DNA of 21,025 nucleotides from a virus, in IMG/VR virus record IMGVR_UViG_3300024518_000800, positions 1 to 21,025 of that record. One strand, given 5' to 3'. Under the pieces are notes generated by a model. The model made no database searches. It was not told the DNA's origin and saw nothing but the letters and a program-made list of their open reading frames with translations. Positions within the stretch are counted from its first letter, which is position 1. The number at the start of each line of letters is the position of its first letter. Shown here piece after piece: positions 19,480 to 21,025 of this stretch. The position numbers and the translations under genes were made by a program.

Positions 19480-20066
19480 ACTGTGGAGAACAACATATGG
19501 ACTTATTTGAAGATACTTCAAGTGGTCTAGAGTTAGACAGAATTAAAGATAAGATTCGTGCTATCTGGCAACAAATTGTACTTGCTCAATACTCAACTGA
19601 GTATAAAGACCAAAAGGATGATGATGAAGATTATGTATCTAAAGATGATTTCTTAGAACAAAATGCTTTATTCTTCCCCGGAGAAGATAGACCAGAGAAT
19701 GAGGTAGATAATTTAGTAGAAATGTTAGAGAATATGTTCAACGATAAAGAAGAGTTGGACCCAGTAAGTAAGGAAGGCAAAGCACCTTCATATAAAGGTT
19801 CAGAATTAAAAGCTAATAATGAGAAGGGAGATGTAGAAGTAACTACTTATGAAGTAAATCATAAAGCAACTTCTACTCCTTCAGATTCAAAAAGTCCAGT
19901 TAAATCAACGACTTATGATAAACCTAGTGGTGGAAGTGTTTCTACTAGGAAAGATTCTGGAGTACAAAGAAGTTATGCCCCTATGCTTGAGAAGTTAGTA
20001 GAGCAGTTATTAGACTTAGATGAAAGAAGAGACGTAGGAAGAAGGAAACAACTGTTTAGATTATGA
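19476..20066 (+). CDS. Acidic hypothetical protein after the coat gene
   Basis: 196 residues from the ATG at 19476 (ATGA overlap), or 189 from the ATG at 19497, which has GGAG nine bases upstream and is the better-supported start (MDLFEDTSSGLELDRI). The N-terminal helix IRAIWQQIVLAQYS and an acidic middle are followed by a Ser/Thr/Lys linker (TSTPSDSKSPVKSTTYDKP). A final helix with basic end (LEKLVEQLLDLDERRDVGRRKQ) closes it. The place suggests a head-completion or connector role. No family is recognised. Confidence 0.68.
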   Translation: MNCGEQHMDLFEDTSSGLELDRIKDKIRAIWQQIVLAQYSTEYKDQKDDDEDYVSKDDFLEQNALFFPGEDRPENEVDNLVEMLENMFNDKEELDPVSKEGKAPSYKGSELKANNEKGDVEVTTYEVNHKATSTPSDSKSPVKSTTYDKPSGGSVSTRKDSGVQRSYAPMLEKLVEQLLDLDERRDVGRRKQLFRL

Positions 20067-20248
20067 GAAGCGGACTGTATTGGAAGAAAGCTAAAGCTCT
20101 GGCAATGCTTGCTAATCGTAGGCAATGGCAGAGAGAATATTTACCTAGTGAAACTCCTTGGACAGAGATTGAAACTGGTGAGTCATACTTTATTGCTACA
20201 GAAACTTCAACAACGAACAACGAAACCATTATTATTGCGGAGGCTTAA
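20063..20248 (+). CDS. Small hypothetical protein before tail fibre
   Basis: 61 residues, ATGA overlap with the previous stop. The N-terminal half is basic and aromatic (LYWKKAKALAMLANRRQWQREYLP) and the C-terminal half is Thr/Ile-rich beta (ETGESYFIATETSTTNNETIIIAEA). Its stop abuts the tail-fibre ATG, and its end contains the GGAGG used there. Possibly a small tail or head-tail joining protein. Confidence 0.62.
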   Translation: MRSGLYWKKAKALAMLANRRQWQREYLPSETPWTEIETGESYFIATETSTTNNETIIIAEA

Positions 20249-21025
20249 ATGGCAACAATTAAAATATCAGCTCTGACAGAAAAAAGTACCATGTCAGGGA
20301 CTGAAGAAGTCCTAATAAATGATAGTGGTGCTTCTAAAAAGTTTTCAACACAAAGATTCTTAGATGTAAAAGATGATTGTAACACTTATGCCACTAATGC
20401 TAGTGCTAGTGCGGTAGCTGCTGCTGCTTCGGCTGCTAGTGCAGAGGCTGTGTTTGATTCTTTTGATGATAGATATTTAGGAGATAAGACAGCAGACCCT
20501 ACTACCGATAATGATGGTAATGCTTTAGCAGAGGGAATGTTATATTTTAATACCACCTCTAATAATATGATGGTGTATGACGGAAGTGCGTGGATTACAA
20601 CTTCTTCCGCTACTTTAGCCACATTAGATGTTTATAAGTTTACAGCTACTTCTAATCAAACAGTCTTTACTGGGAGTGATGACGCTAGTAACACACTAGC
20701 TATTAAACCAACAGCAGAGATAGTAGTGATGAATGGTGCAGTGCTTGAGCCTACTGCTGATTATTCGGTCACACAAACCACATTAACTCTTACTTCAGGG
20801 GCAGCAACTAACGATGAAGTTAATGTTTATGCTTTCGGTAATTTTGAATTAGCAGACCATTATAGTAAGGTAGCTAGTGATGCTAGATTCTTAGGATTAG
20901 CTGGTGGTACTATGACTGGAGCTATTACTACAAACTCGACCTTTGATGGTCGTGATGTAGCTACAGATGGTTCTAAACTAGATGGTATCGAGGCTTCAGC
21001 TGATGTAACTGATACGACAAATGTT
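20249..21025 (+). CDS. Tail fibre / tail protein (3' partial)
   Basis: GGAGG six bases upstream sets the ATG. The frame is still open after 259 codons at the window end. The N-terminus (MATIKISALTEKSTMSGTEE) is like virion-anchoring ends of phage fibres. Residues 48-67 are an Ala/Ser coiled stretch and 72-80 read FDDRYLGDK. Near 226-235 GGTMTGAITT begins a phage-fibre repeat leading into DGRDVATDGSKLDGIEASAD, wording typical of trimeric fibres in aquatic phages. It should form or join the host-recognition fibre. Low Lys/Arg and high Ala/Ser/Thr set it apart from its neighbours. Confidence 0.85.
   Translation, partial: MATIKISALTEKSTMSGTEEVLINDSGASKKFSTQRFLDVKDDCNTYATNASASAVAAAASAASAEAVFDSFDDRYLGDKTADPTTDNDGNALAEGMLYFNTTSNNMMVYDGSAWITTSSATLATLDVYKFTATSNQTVFTGSDDASNTLAIKPTAEIVVMNGAVLEPTADYSVTQTTLTLTSGAATNDEVNVYAFGNFELADHYSKVASDARFLGLAGGTMTGAITTNSTFDGRDVATDGSKLDGIEASADVTDTTNV

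Overview
The window is part of an AT-rich bacteriophage genome. It has tight gene packing, stop/start overlaps of the ATGA and TAATG type, a terminase-portal-scaffold-capsid block and a leftward replication block. The portal is a long P22/T7-style connector. It is followed by a small conserved gene, a scaffold and a coat protein, and the other arm of the window carries large probable ejection proteins plus a small lysozyme. Together these point to a short-tailed (podovirus-like) phage. The low GC and protein style resemble aquatic, probably marine, phages. The host cannot be named from the sequence. No integrase, DNA polymerase or RNA polymerase is visible. The genome probably continues past both ends, because the first and last genes are both cut.

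Layout. (1) 1-5008, rightward: end of a virion module, with a large probable ejection protein (5' end cut), two acidic, disordered probable virion proteins and a lysozyme. (2) 5025-11373, leftward: an early/replication operon. Read from its start at 11373 it has small unknown proteins, three tiny membrane proteins, a possible strand-annealing protein, an SSB-like protein ending in DLPF, a stand-alone DnaB N-terminal domain, a replisome-organiser/helicase-loader type protein, a RecA/DnaB-fold helicase ATPase, a RusA resolvase and a ribbon-helix-helix (RHH) regulator beside its own palindrome. (3) 11374-11915: divergent control region with a 32-bp inverted repeat pair and repeated ATAGG pentamers, possibly also the origin. 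(4) 11916-12733, rightward: three small early genes with near-identical leaders; in two of them a GC hairpin abuts the Shine-Dalgarno sequence. A terminator follows. (5) 12800-13307: about 500 bases without a gene but full of inverted repeats, a candidate structured RNA or packaging site. (6) 13308-21025, rightward late genes: TerS, a 58-aa protein, TerL, a near-consensus promoter, portal, small conserved protein, scaffold, coat protein, attenuator-like hairpin, zinc-ribbon protein, two unknown proteins and the start of a tail fibre.

How it works together (inference): divergent early transcription starts from 11374-11915. The leftward operon builds a replisome around a split DnaB-like helicase and presumably uses host primase and polymerase. 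The late block is driven by a leaderless-type promoter at terS and a strong promoter at the portal.

Most worth a second look: a shared C-terminal tag (CG[S/T]RQ) that is out of frame by one base in the second of two adjacent virion genes; a 24-nt exact match, in frame, between a 32-residue early ORF and the portal gene; the split DnaB layout; the structured region before terS; and the hairpin-plus-Shine-Dalgarno leaders.
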